Source: Apostichopus japonicus (lineage: Eukaryota > Echinodermata > Holothuroidea > Aspidochirotida > Stichopodidae). From it: a stretch of 64,000 nucleotides of DNA. The DNA is taken from the NCBI RefSeq assembly GCF_037975245.1, contig NC_092581.1, positions 13,669,303 through 13,733,302 of the forward strand, in the 5' to 3' direction. Of the stretch, positions 60,901 through 64,000 are shown piece by piece. The position numbers and the translations under genes were made by a program. The notes below the pieces were generated by a model, which saw only the letters and a program-made list of their open reading frames with translations, was not told the DNA's origin and made no database searches. Every line of letters begins with the position of its first letter. Position 1 is the first letter of the stretch.

Positions 60901-63370
60901 GCATGAAATCTTTACAAACATTGTCAAATTGTCAAGTTATGCTGACAGAGAGAACATTTTGACAAAACTTTCTCAGTCTTAGAGAAAACGTCTTTTTATT
61001 TTATAACTGTAAGCATACAACTTGCCTGTCACTTCTGGACCACCATACATCAGTGTGACACAGATACTAAACTAAGTTGACAAGTTTTATTGAAATGTGG
61101 TAGTGCTCCCTCTACTTTGAATCAGCCAGATAACAACTGTTCAGTTTATTTAAGTGAAAAAACAACATTGCATGGGGAGGTATAAATTCTAATATAACTA
61201 TATGCTAATTTCAAACTTTTGAATATGGAGGGCCCTTTTAAAAGCAACTTTGGGGAAGGGTGGGTTGAGGGTTGGAAAGGATGGAAGGACATCTCCCCTC
61301 TGCTCAAGAAAGAGGAGAAACAAAAAGAGGGGGGGGGTGTTGTTTGTTAAACTTTGGTTAGGTTCATGAACTGCTTATTCTCCCATCTTTCTTGTAATTG
61401 TTAAGAAAAGAAAAGAATTTTAGGAAAATTTTAAGGAATTATGTGACAAGTTTGTTAGATGTTTACGGTGGTTCATTAACAGATTGTTTTGATGCTGTTT
61501 TACTTGTTTTCACTAACCAGCATCTGAAAACGGACTTAGCAAGCCGCGAGGTTGATTTCAAGAATATCAAAGAGAGAGCTAATGTACTGATGGGACAGAC
61601 TGATTCCTCAGCAACACAGAGAATGCATCAACAAGTTCAGCTTTTGAGGGTAAGCAGAAATACAGGAGAACCTAACATAGATTATTTATAGTGTTTGCTT
61701 ATTTCAACACAGTTTGGAAATTTTCCTAGTTTGATTACTCCCTCCCTCCCCCCTCCCCTTACCTATTCCCCCTCTCCATCCCTCATCCAAGAAATGAAGG
61801 CACAGACCATCTTTCCTTGGTGATGGTTCATAATATCTGGAAGGCAATTCTCTCATATTGTTGCACGACAGAGATTACAAGTTACCTTAATAACGCAATA
61901 GTCCTAAGTTAAATGCATATTCTCACCTATGAAGGTCGTGCTAGTTTATATAACTTTTATCTCCAAAAGCCATGAAAAATCAGATGGAAAAGGCAACATT
62001 TCTTTGTTCAATTTTAACTTGATGTTGGTAATAAACATTAATAACTTCATATGCTGATCAAATTGCTACTCTTTATTTCTTTTAGTTAGAGAAAAAAAAT
62101 TGAATTTGTTTGCAAAGTATTCTACATGGAATTTAGTCTTTTCATGCATTTTAATTATATACTGCTTTTTTGGTTGGTTGCTATGGAAATTATCATTCTT
62201 GGTTTGCACATTTTTGTTTTCTTACCCTAATAGACCAATCTAGATGAGGTCCAACTTAAATTCAGAAAGTTTCAGAAACCGGCAGATTTTGATCCAAAGA
62301 TGTTGCATGTGAAGGACATTTTACAGAACGTGGAAGATGGCATCAGTGTCCTGGACATTAAGAACTCTGAACCTGAGGTCATTCAAACACAGCTGGATGC
62401 ATGCATGGTAGGTCATCACAAAACATTATATAGAAAAAAAAGGTAGATATATAGAAGGAAATTGTTTGTGTAGAACAGGATTGAAATCAGAAACTCCACA
62501 CAGGATCCTGTAAACCTGAGTTCATTGTTTCGAGGCTGTTCTAGCCGTTACGGTTTTTTTTTGTTCTTTTCAAGTAGTTTATCATTTGCCAGTACTATTG
62601 TTGATTTACGGTAATTTATCTGTAAGCTCTTTCTTATATTATTGTGATATATTTCTCAAGGTAAGACATCACATTCACAAACAACATGGGATGTCAACTT
62701 ACTGCAAATGTCCTTTCTGTGAAGAAAAAAGGAGTTAGTCCAGTTTCTTGACTTTTTGTTATACTTCTGTTATATCTGGAAAGTAGAATATATTGTTATT
62801 GAATATCTTTGTCTTCTACACTGTTAAGTCTGATTTCTGGTGCTAAGCAGAGTGTAGCTTTAATATATGTAGGCCCTTTATCTTTTCATTTTTATTTTGT
62901 ATTTGTGGATGGGACCTGTTGCAAAATTGTCAGGTGAAATTTCAGAAAAATAATTTTTTTTAAACTTATTAAACTTTCTCTTCAACTTGCTCCACATTTG
63001 TTGTCGTTGTTGAAATGTTATTCCATTTTATTTTTAAATTCAGGGCTTCTATAAGACCCTCAGCGAAATCAAACCGGAAGTGGAGTATGTGATAAAAACC
63101 GGTCGGACGATCGTGGAGAAGCGTCAGACGGACAACCCGGCCGATCTCACGGATCGTCTGAACCATCTGAAACAGATGTACAACGTCCTCGGGAAGAGGG
63201 TCACGGAGGGTAAGACAGAATGCGACAAAGCTCTGAGGCTCTCGCGGAAGATCAAGAAGGAAGTCAACGGATTCCGGGAGTTGACGGAGAATATAAAAGG
63301 AGATATCTCGAAAAAGCAGAAAGATGGTCCCGTGCCGTTGAGTTTGAACCAAGAAATGGAATGGTGCAAG
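12760..63370 (+). CDS. DMD: Dystrophin/utrophin orthologue, 25 internal exons, partial at both ends
   Basis: Spliced coding sequence of 4398 nt, 1466 codons, with all junction phases consistent. It encodes the end of CH1, all of CH2, hinge 1 (about the fifth exon) and a long run of triple-helical spectrin repeats. These are recognisable by Trp at helix A and motifs such as [20 protein letters not shown] and EEIEGRW-like positions. Diagnostic matches to vertebrate dystrophin include [28 protein letters not shown] and [16 protein letters not shown]. Dystrophin links cortical F-actin to the membrane dystroglycan complex, and invertebrate deuterostomes have one gene ancestral to dystrophin and utrophin. 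The N-terminal exons, promoter, C-terminal rod, WW, EF-hand and ZZ parts are outside the window. No stop or frameshift is seen. Confidence 0.95.
13915..14105. repeat. (CCT)n microsatellite, about 64 uninterrupted units
   Basis: 191 bases of perfect CCT on the + strand. It produces long open frames of poly-Pro, poly-Ser and, on the other strand, poly-Glu, all artefacts. It is a pure polypyrimidine mirror repeat, able in principle to form triplex DNA. Confidence 0.97.
15099..15671. mobile_element. MITE-like element with short terminal inverted repeats
   Basis: AAAGGATTGGTTCAG at 15099 is repeated inverted at 15657-15671. There is no coding capacity and no clear target duplication, so the superfamily is unknown. 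Confidence 0.5.
17609..17700 (+). CDS. DMD: Dystrophin exon b (start of CH2)
   Basis: 92 nt, enters in phase 0 and leaves with two bases of a Gly codon. Acceptor CTCTCCAG, donor GTAAGA. Encodes the linker and first helix of CH2 ([14 protein letters not shown]). With the next exon it totals 173 nt, the size of human exon 6. Confidence 0.92.
17725..18112 (+). mobile_element. hAT-like MITE, copy 1
   Basis: Begins CAGTGACGGAGC and ends GCTCCGCCACTG, giving 12-bp terminal inverted repeats with one mismatch. It is non-coding and related throughout to 39119-39648. It begins 24 bases after the preceding exon's donor. A clear 8-bp target duplication is not visible here. Confidence 0.8.
18599..18998 (+). 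repeat. Tandem duplication, two units of about 199 bp
   Basis: The unit starting CTTGTTTCAGGG at about 18599 repeats at about 18798 with high identity, ending near TAAAGGATGTT in each. Confidence 0.8.
18999..19500 (+). repeat. Degenerate minisatellite
   Basis: Recurring words GATGTAAAGGATGTT, GACTGAGG and AGGTAGAGGTAAAGGA at irregular spacing suggest a decayed tandem array continuing from the duplication before it. Confidence 0.5.
20735..21358. mobile_element. MITE with 19-bp inverted repeats and central hairpin
   Basis: TTAAAGCAGCATTTTGCGT at the left end is repeated inverted at the right end (21340-21358, first bases slightly different). The ends allow a TA or a TTAA target duplication. 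A 17-bp perfect inverted repeat sits near the centre at 21016-21054. No transposase is present. Confidence 0.65.
23823..24119 (-). mobile_element. tRNA-derived SINE, copy 1
   Basis: Antisense copy of the family also seen at 43579 and 44399. It has an A box (TGGCCAATTGG), a diverged B box, a middle domain with GTACCTGTGAGGTAACTTG, and a 3' end with AAAGCGCTTTGAGA and an ATT-rich tail. Confidence 0.88.
24464..24560. repeat. Collapsed head-to-head DIRS terminus
   Basis: A left-end-like piece (TCTCCTCACAATCCTCGGCAC, split here for length) at 24469-24488 is followed within 3 bases by a right-end piece running TTGTGAGGAGACAGGTAAGC and on to TAAGTTTTGA. CTCCTCACAA and TTGTGAGGAG form the arms of a near palindrome. 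Confidence 0.7.
25515..25560 (+). ncRNA. Hammerhead-like GAAACGTC hairpin motif, possible Penelope-like remnant
   Basis: TGAAGA is followed by a 6-bp stem (GATCCT/AGGATC) and then GAAACGTC. The order resembles a minimal hammerhead ribozyme core (CUGANGA, stem II, GAAA), with the first C replaced by T. Such motifs occur in the terminal repeats of Penelope-like elements, but no protein remnant is seen nearby. Activity is doubtful. Confidence 0.35.
25750..26510 (+). repeat. 31-bp minisatellite with higher-order pattern
   Basis: About 24 degenerate units of roughly 31 bp of the form TGTTTCC-n-AGTTTACTGTGTAGTGT. From about 25980 to 26350 variant units recur in a fixed order of about four (CCCATA, CTGTGTAG, TTTAGTTAAC and TTTTCTATGCAG types), giving a period of roughly 125 bp. 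Confidence 0.85.
26892..26972 (+). CDS. DMD: Dystrophin exon c (CH2 core)
   Basis: 81 nt. One base completes the Gly codon from the previous exon, and two bases of an Arg codon are left at the end. Encodes [20 protein letters not shown], the most conserved CH2 motif. Donor GTAAAT. Corresponds to the second part of human exon 6. Confidence 0.95.
26973..30575 (+). other. Intron
   Basis: 3.6 kb, AT-rich, with a DIRS-end remnant at 27407-27445 and a G-run at 28211-28227. Nothing else recognised. Confidence 0.7.
27407..27445 (+). repeat. Remnant of a DIRS right end
   Basis: AGACAGGTAAG followed by CTCGTAAATA matches the element's right terminus and extension with a few substitutions and one indel. 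It is short, so the call is tentative. Confidence 0.45.
30576..30691 (+). CDS. DMD: Dystrophin exon d (end of CH2)
   Basis: 116 nt. One base completes Arg, and one base of an Asp codon is left. Encodes [11 protein letters not shown] and [20 protein letters not shown]. Donor GTAAGG. Human exon 7 is 119 nt, so one codon is missing here. Confidence 0.95.
30692..34380 (+). other. Intron with G-rich and C-rich tracts
   Basis: 3.7 kb. C-rich tracts at 30857-30895, 31492-31502, 32322-32336 and 33246-33260; G-rich tracts at 31111-31127 and 32179-32215. No gene or transposon recognised. Confidence 0.7.
32179..32207 (+). other. G-quadruplex-type motif
   Basis: Four G-runs of 4 to 6 with loops of 1 to 3 bases, on the sense strand of the intron, preceded by a short GT repeat. 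This pattern fits a stable quadruplex in DNA or pre-mRNA. Confidence 0.6.
34381..34595 (+). CDS. DMD: Dystrophin exon e (CH2 tail and hinge 1)
   Basis: 215 nt. Two bases complete Asp, and the exon leaves in phase 0. Begins [20 protein letters not shown], the conserved end of the actin-binding domain, then [11 protein letters not shown] equivalent to the vertebrate QQITVSLAQG segment. Spans human exons 8 and 9 (311 nt) with a shorter hinge. Donor GTATGT. Confidence 0.92.
34596..35415 (+). other. Intron
   Basis: 0.8 kb, with a (GT)n tract at about 35186-35204 and a G-run at 35213-35230. Nothing else seen. Confidence 0.7.
35416..35571 (+). CDS. DMD: Dystrophin exon f (start of first spectrin repeat)
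   Basis: 156 nt, phase 0 to 0, acceptor TTTTCTAG, donor GTCAGT. Encodes [19 protein letters not shown] and EQFHTHE. The second matches vertebrate KDQFHTHE exactly over QFHTHE. Human exon 10 is 189 nt, so the hinge part is shorter. Confidence 0.93.
35572..36717 (+). other. Intron
   Basis: 1.1 kb, with a T/A low-complexity tract at 35600-35660. No other feature seen. Confidence 0.7.
36718..36899 (+). CDS. DMD: Dystrophin exon g (spectrin repeat 1)
   Basis: 182 nt, the same as human exon 11. Leaves with two bases of Val. Encodes [20 protein letters not shown], the helix C to helix A linker, with the spectrin Trp. Donor GTAAGT. Confidence 0.95.
36900..39684 (+). other. Intron with hAT-like MITE at its 3' end
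   Basis: 2.8 kb. The MITE at 39119-39648 ends 36 bases before the acceptor. The rest is AT-rich with nothing recognised. Confidence 0.75.
39119..39648 (+). mobile_element. hAT-like MITE, copy 2, with internal duplication
   Basis: Ends CAGTGGCGGAGC and GCTCCGCCACTG are perfect inverted repeats. Flanks TTGTTAAA and CTGTTTAA agree at 6 of 8, which fits an eroded 8-bp hAT target duplication. Bases from 39173 repeat from 39289 (116-bp tandem duplication), which accounts for most of the extra length over copy 1. Confidence 0.82.
39685..39829 (+). CDS. DMD: Dystrophin exon h (spectrin repeat 2 start)
   Basis: 145 nt. One base completes Val, and the exon leaves in phase 0. Encodes [20 protein letters not shown] and [13 protein letters not shown]. 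Human exon 12 is 151 nt. Acceptor CTTGCAG, donor GTAATA. Confidence 0.95.
39830..42428 (+). other. Intron
   Basis: 2.6 kb of AT-rich sequence. No repeat, transposon end or ORF with recognisable content was found. Confidence 0.65.
42429..42519 (+). CDS. DMD: Dystrophin exon i (spectrin repeat 2)
   Basis: 91 nt, leaving one base of an Ala codon. Encodes [20 protein letters not shown], nearly identical to the vertebrate [15 protein letters not shown] segment. With the next exon it totals 330 nt, equal to human exons 13+14+15, but with a different internal boundary. Donor GTAAGA. Confidence 0.95.
42520..43027 (+). other. Intron
   Basis: 0.5 kb, AT-rich. Nothing recognised. Confidence 0.65.
43028..43266 (+). 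CDS. DMD: Dystrophin exon j (spectrin repeats 2-3)
   Basis: 239 nt. Two bases complete Ala, and the exon leaves in phase 0. Encodes [19 protein letters not shown] and FGDWLTEKE. Equals the rest of human exon 13 plus 14 and 15. Donor GTAAGA. Confidence 0.95.
43267..44172 (+). other. Intron with SINE copy 2
   Basis: 0.9 kb. The SINE at 43579-43879 occupies a third of it. A GTT repeat lies near 44140. Confidence 0.75.
43579..43879 (+). mobile_element. tRNA-derived SINE, copy 2 (sense)
   Basis: A box TGGCCAATTGG at 43586 and B box GGTTCGATTCC at 43630 show a tRNA-derived RNA polymerase III head. Then follow the shared middle domain, an AAAGCGCTTTGAGACCT segment and an ATT-repeat tail. This is the best preserved of the three copies. 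The ATT tail suggests mobilisation by a LINE with the same 3' end (inference). Confidence 0.9.
44173..44364 (+). CDS. DMD: Dystrophin exon k (spectrin repeat 3)
   Basis: 192 nt, phase 0 to 0. Encodes [18 protein letters not shown], matching vertebrate CWDNLVQKLE. Human exon 16 is 180 nt. The donor GTATGT is followed 22 bases later by a second identical AAAGAG/GTATGT site. Confidence 0.93.
44359..44400 (+). repeat. Tandem duplication of the splice donor
   Basis: AAAGAGGTATGTCTTTTGA occurs at 44359 and again at 44381, a 22-bp direct repeat spanning the exon end. Use of the second donor would add 22 nt and shift the frame. Confidence 0.9.
44365..45239 (+). other. Intron with SINE copy 3
   Basis: 0.9 kb. 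Starts with the duplicated donor, then a SINE at 44399-44702. Nothing else recognised. Confidence 0.75.
44399..44702 (+). mobile_element. tRNA-derived SINE, copy 3 (sense)
   Basis: Close relative of the copy 820 bp upstream. The B box is changed to GGTTCGGTTCC and the 3' end is shorter and A-rich. It begins about 34 bases after the exon end, directly after the second copy of the donor. Confidence 0.9.
45240..45467 (+). CDS. DMD: Dystrophin exon l (hinge 2 region and repeat 4 start)
   Basis: 228 nt, phase 0 to 0. The first half is Ser/Thr/Val-rich, like the vertebrate hinge 2 segment. The second half encodes [19 protein letters not shown], a spectrin helix A. Corresponds to human exons 17+18 (300 nt), 24 codons shorter. 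Donor GTGAGT. Confidence 0.88.
45904..45958. repeat. (TA)n microsatellite
   Basis: About 27 uninterrupted TA units. Confidence 0.97.
46970..47038. repeat. 15-bp tandem repeat ending in a 24-bp perfect palindrome
   Basis: CATGTAATGAATATT is repeated four times from 46970, and the last copy runs into CATTACATG, so that 47015-47038 is self-complementary. The inner TGAATATTCA of each junction is itself palindromic. Confidence 0.95.
47427..47514 (+). CDS. DMD: Dystrophin exon m (spectrin repeat 4)
   Basis: 88 nt, exactly the size of human exon 19. Leaves one base of Gly. Encodes [13 protein letters not shown]. Acceptor TCGTCAG, donor GTGAGC. Confidence 0.92.
47515..48526 (+). other. Intron
   Basis: 1.0 kb. 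A short imperfect repeat of CATCTTGTGAC-type words lies at 47550-47645. Otherwise nothing. Confidence 0.65.
48527..48768 (+). CDS. DMD: Dystrophin exon n (spectrin repeats 4-5)
   Basis: 242 nt, exactly the size of human exon 20. Two bases complete Gly, and the exon leaves in phase 0. Encodes [38 protein letters not shown] and LNQCR. The last matches vertebrate KQCR at the same exon end. Donor GTAAGA. Confidence 0.94.
48769..49145 (+). other. Intron
   Basis: 377 bases. Purine-rich at its start, then T-rich. The coding frame stays open for 63 more codons past the donor, which is why a long ORF runs to 48957. Confidence 0.7.
49146..49475 (+). CDS. DMD: Dystrophin exon o (spectrin repeats 5-6)
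   Basis: 330 nt, phase 0 to 0. Equals human exons 21+22 (327 nt) fused. Encodes [19 protein letters not shown] and [12 protein letters not shown]. The acceptor AACAG is followed 9 bases on by another CAG (at 49154), a possible in-frame alternative. Donor GTATTC is weaker than its neighbours. Confidence 0.93.
49476..50325 (+). other. Intron carrying a copy of part of the preceding exon
   Basis: 0.85 kb, with the exon-derived segment at 49859-49932, a C-run at 50036-50047 and no other feature. Confidence 0.7.
49859..49932 (+). pseudogene. Intronic duplicate of an internal exon segment
   Basis: Matches exon bases 49170-49236 (GGAACAAGGTATC, CTGAACAGTTTGGCACG, GATGTCT, ACGCTG blocks). It differs by insertions of 3 and 5 bases and about seven substitutions. 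The 5-base insertion breaks the frame and no acceptor precedes it, so it is a dead partial copy. Confidence 0.85.
50326..50535 (+). CDS. DMD: Dystrophin exon p (spectrin repeat 6)
   Basis: 210 nt, phase 0 to 0. Encodes [20 protein letters not shown]. Human exon 23 is 213 nt. Donor GTGAGT. Confidence 0.94.
50536..51016 (+). other. Intron
   Basis: 0.5 kb, AT-rich, with a short TA tract near 50862-50876. Nothing else. Confidence 0.65.
51017..51130 (+). CDS. DMD: Dystrophin exon q (spectrin repeat 7 start)
   Basis: 114 nt, exactly the size of human exon 24. Phase 0 to 0. Encodes [20 protein letters not shown]. Too short to stand out as a long ORF; found by splice sites and frame. Donor GTGAAG. 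Confidence 0.9.
51131..53619 (+). other. Intron
   Basis: 2.5 kb. Contains a G-run (51370-51380), a C-run (52747-52757) and a stretch at 52261-52308 resembling 33396-33432 (CAATGGGGCTCT then ACAGAGGGCG), probably an old dispersed repeat. No gene. Confidence 0.6.
53620..53943 (+). CDS. DMD: Dystrophin exon r (spectrin repeat 7-8)
   Basis: 324 nt, phase 0 to 0. Corresponds to human exons 25+26 (327 nt) fused. Encodes [15 protein letters not shown]-like helix B text ([16 protein letters not shown]), [20 protein letters not shown] and [11 protein letters not shown]. Acceptor CCGATAG, donor GTAGGT. Confidence 0.94.
53944..54605 (+). other. Intron built largely of a tandem duplication
   Basis: 0.66 kb. 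A segment at 54024-54155 recurs at 54215-54348, diverged, including AATAATTAAG, GGTTAAAATATTTCTC and GTTGGTAAAACC. Confidence 0.8.
54606..54779 (+). CDS. DMD: Dystrophin exon s (spectrin repeat 8)
   Basis: 174 nt, phase 0 to 0. Encodes [20 protein letters not shown]. Human exon 27 is 183 nt. Donor GTAAGA. Confidence 0.93.
54780..56808 (+). other. Intron
   Basis: 2.0 kb. Holds the weak tRNA-like segment 55672-55749. Nothing else recognised. Confidence 0.65.
55672..55749 (+). other. tRNA-like segment, probably a pseudogene or SINE fragment
   Basis: 78 bases with complementary ends TGGATAG and CTATCCA, an A-box-like TAGCTTTATCGG and a consensus B box GGTTCAAGTCC. The D-arm does not pair well, so a working tRNA is unlikely. 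Confidence 0.3.
56809..56949 (+). CDS. DMD: Dystrophin exon t (spectrin repeat 9 start)
   Basis: 141 nt, phase 0 to 0. Encodes [20 protein letters not shown]. Human exon 28 is 135 nt. Acceptor TTTTTCAG, donor GTACGT. Confidence 0.92.
56950..57266 (+). other. Intron
   Basis: 317 bases, AT-rich, nothing recognised. Confidence 0.65.
57267..57419 (+). CDS. DMD: Dystrophin exon u (spectrin repeat 9)
   Basis: 153 nt, phase 0 to 0. Encodes [20 protein letters not shown], matching the vertebrate RILAQTLTDGGVMDE region. Human exon 29 is 150 nt. Donor GTGAGA. Confidence 0.92.
57420..58559 (+). other. Intron
   Basis: 1.1 kb, AT-rich with a short T-run/G-run at 57727-57748. Nothing else. Confidence 0.65.
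58560..58721 (+). CDS. DMD: Dystrophin exon v (spectrin repeat 9-10)
   Basis: 162 nt, exactly the size of human exon 30. Phase 0 to 0. Encodes [20 protein letters not shown] and [10 protein letters not shown]. Donor GTAAAA. Confidence 0.93.
58745..59035 (+). repeat. Degenerate TCTG/TCTA/TCCA tetranucleotide array
   Basis: About 290 bases of mixed four-base units, starting 24 bases after the exon donor. A separate block of TCTG/CCTG units lies at 59138-59191. Open frames in it read as Leu/Ser/Cys/Tyr repeats and are artefacts. Confidence 0.95.
59267..60278. mobile_element. Non-autonomous hAT-superfamily transposon
   Basis: Terminal inverted repeats TAGGGATGCACCGGAT and ATCCGGTGCATCCCTA, flanked on both sides by the perfect 8-bp target duplication ATCCTATT (59259-59266 and 60279-60286). 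About 100 bases at each end carry repeated CCGGCCGGAT / ATCCGGTTCCGG motifs in both orientations. The interior is AT-rich with no transposase. Confidence 0.93.
61521..61649 (+). CDS. DMD: Dystrophin exon w (spectrin repeat 10)
   Basis: 129 nt, phase 0 to 0. Encodes [20 protein letters not shown]. Human exon 31 is 111 nt, so six codons are extra. Acceptor CTAACCAG, donor GTAAGC. Confidence 0.92.
61650..62233 (+). other. Intron
   Basis: 0.6 kb with a C-rich tract at 61738-61770. Nothing else. Confidence 0.65.
62234..62407 (+). CDS. DMD: Dystrophin exon x (spectrin repeat 10-11)
   Basis: 174 nt, exactly the size of human exon 32. Phase 0 to 0. Encodes [16 protein letters not shown] and [10 protein letters not shown], matching vertebrate MKFRLFQKPANFEQR and VVQSQLNHCV. 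Donor GTAGGT. Confidence 0.95.
62408..63043 (+). other. Intron
   Basis: 0.6 kb, AT-rich, nothing recognised. Confidence 0.65.
63044..63370 (+). CDS. DMD: Dystrophin exon y (spectrin repeat 11-12)
   Basis: 327 nt, phase 0 to 0, the exact sum of human exons 33 and 34. Encodes [25 protein letters not shown]-like [11 protein letters not shown] and LNQEMEWCK, all close to vertebrate dystrophin. Donor GTACGA. Its GC content is clearly above the flanking introns. Confidence 0.95.
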
Positions 63371-64000
63371 GTACGATTATCGTTTTCAAATTCGTCTCTT
63401 TATTATTTTCGCAAATTTTGATTATCCACGTTAGGAGGCAAATTTTTCTTAGCAAGAATTTACAGTAGAAAATGATAGATCATTACTTTCAAACAAAACA
63501 ACATTTGATTGTAGATTGTAGTAGGGACGGATGGATGGATTAAGAAGGTTTATTGGTTTTGTGTTAAGAAAGAAATCCTTGTGACTGGTCAGTTACTTCA
63601 GAGGATTCAGGTAGGGGTCCTGTACCCCCTCGCCTCCTGATATTTGTGGCACCGAAAGTTTACTGCAAACATAATTTTGCAGAAAACGAGGTAAACAGTG
63701 GAAAAAATGAGCATATTGGGGGACAACTGCATTCTTTACTTTTTACTATGTTTTCTGATGTACCATTATTTTATTATATCTGGAGTAGTTTTGTAATCTA
63801 GTGATGCATGGGTCTCCCTGGGTCACATTTTCTGATAAGTCCTGTTTTGAGGTTAAAAAGTTCTACGGTTGGAAGTTCCAGAATAACTAGTTGACCAGAT
63901 TCCAAGCCTACAGGACTGCCAGTTTTAAAAGCCAATCAGCGTGTCCAGAAGTCTTTCTTTCTTACAAAATATCAACACATCCATACATGCACTTAAAAGA
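63371..64000 (+). other. Intron, continues past window
   Basis: AT-rich, no repeat or exon recognised before the window ends. Confidence 0.65.

Larger units (their letters stand above)
58722..61520 (+). other. Intron with tetranucleotide array and hAT element
   Basis: 2.8 kb. Holds the TCTG/TCTA array 58745-59035 (with a second block 59138-59191) and the hAT element 59267-60278. A motif ACATTGTCAAAATGTCAAG at 60811 recurs diverged at 60918. No gene. Confidence 0.75.

Overview
The window reads as genomic DNA from a marine invertebrate deuterostome, most likely an echinoderm. That is inferred from AT-rich introns of about 0.3 to 9 kb, tRNA-derived SINEs, DIRS retrotransposons, and a dystrophin gene that resembles the vertebrate one closely in both sequence and exon layout. 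There are no bacterial features, no CRISPR array and no virus.

Region 1 (1 to about 6513) is a DIRS-type tyrosine-recombinase retrotransposon on the + strand that looks intact. It has inverted terminal repeats (1-117 and 6351-6467, plus a right extension to about 6513), a gag-like ORF (712-2832), an RT / RNase H / methyltransferase-like ORF (open from 2687, ending 4885), a tyrosine recombinase ORF in another frame (ending 5787) and an internal complementary region (5780-5878). From that last region one can infer that about 21-24 bases of its left end lie before the window. Solo or rearranged pieces of the same family's ends recur at 7001-7061, 9892-9969, 24464-24560 and 27407-27445.

Region 2 (12760 to the end) is the middle part of one large + strand gene, the orthologue of vertebrate dystrophin/utrophin. 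I place 25 exons totalling 4398 nt (1466 codons). Every exon has an AG acceptor and a GT donor, and all junction phases agree. They encode the end of calponin-homology domain 1, CH domain 2, hinge 1 and the N-terminal to central spectrin repeats. By recalled sizes they correspond to human DMD exons 5 to 34. Several match exactly (93, 182, 88, 242, 114, 162, 174 nt), others are fused (8+9, 17+18, 21+22, 25+26, 33+34) and exon 6 is split in two. The first exons and promoter lie upstream of the window or were not recognised. The rest of the rod, the WW domain, the EF-hand region and the ZZ domain lie downstream.

The introns hold most of the remaining structure: three SINE copies, a non-autonomous hAT element with a perfect 8-bp target duplication, two copies of a hAT-like MITE each pressed against a splice site, two other inverted-repeat elements, a 31-bp minisatellite with higher-order organisation, a 191-bp pure CCT array, a 15-bp palindromic tandem repeat, a duplicated splice donor, and an intronic copy of part of an exon.
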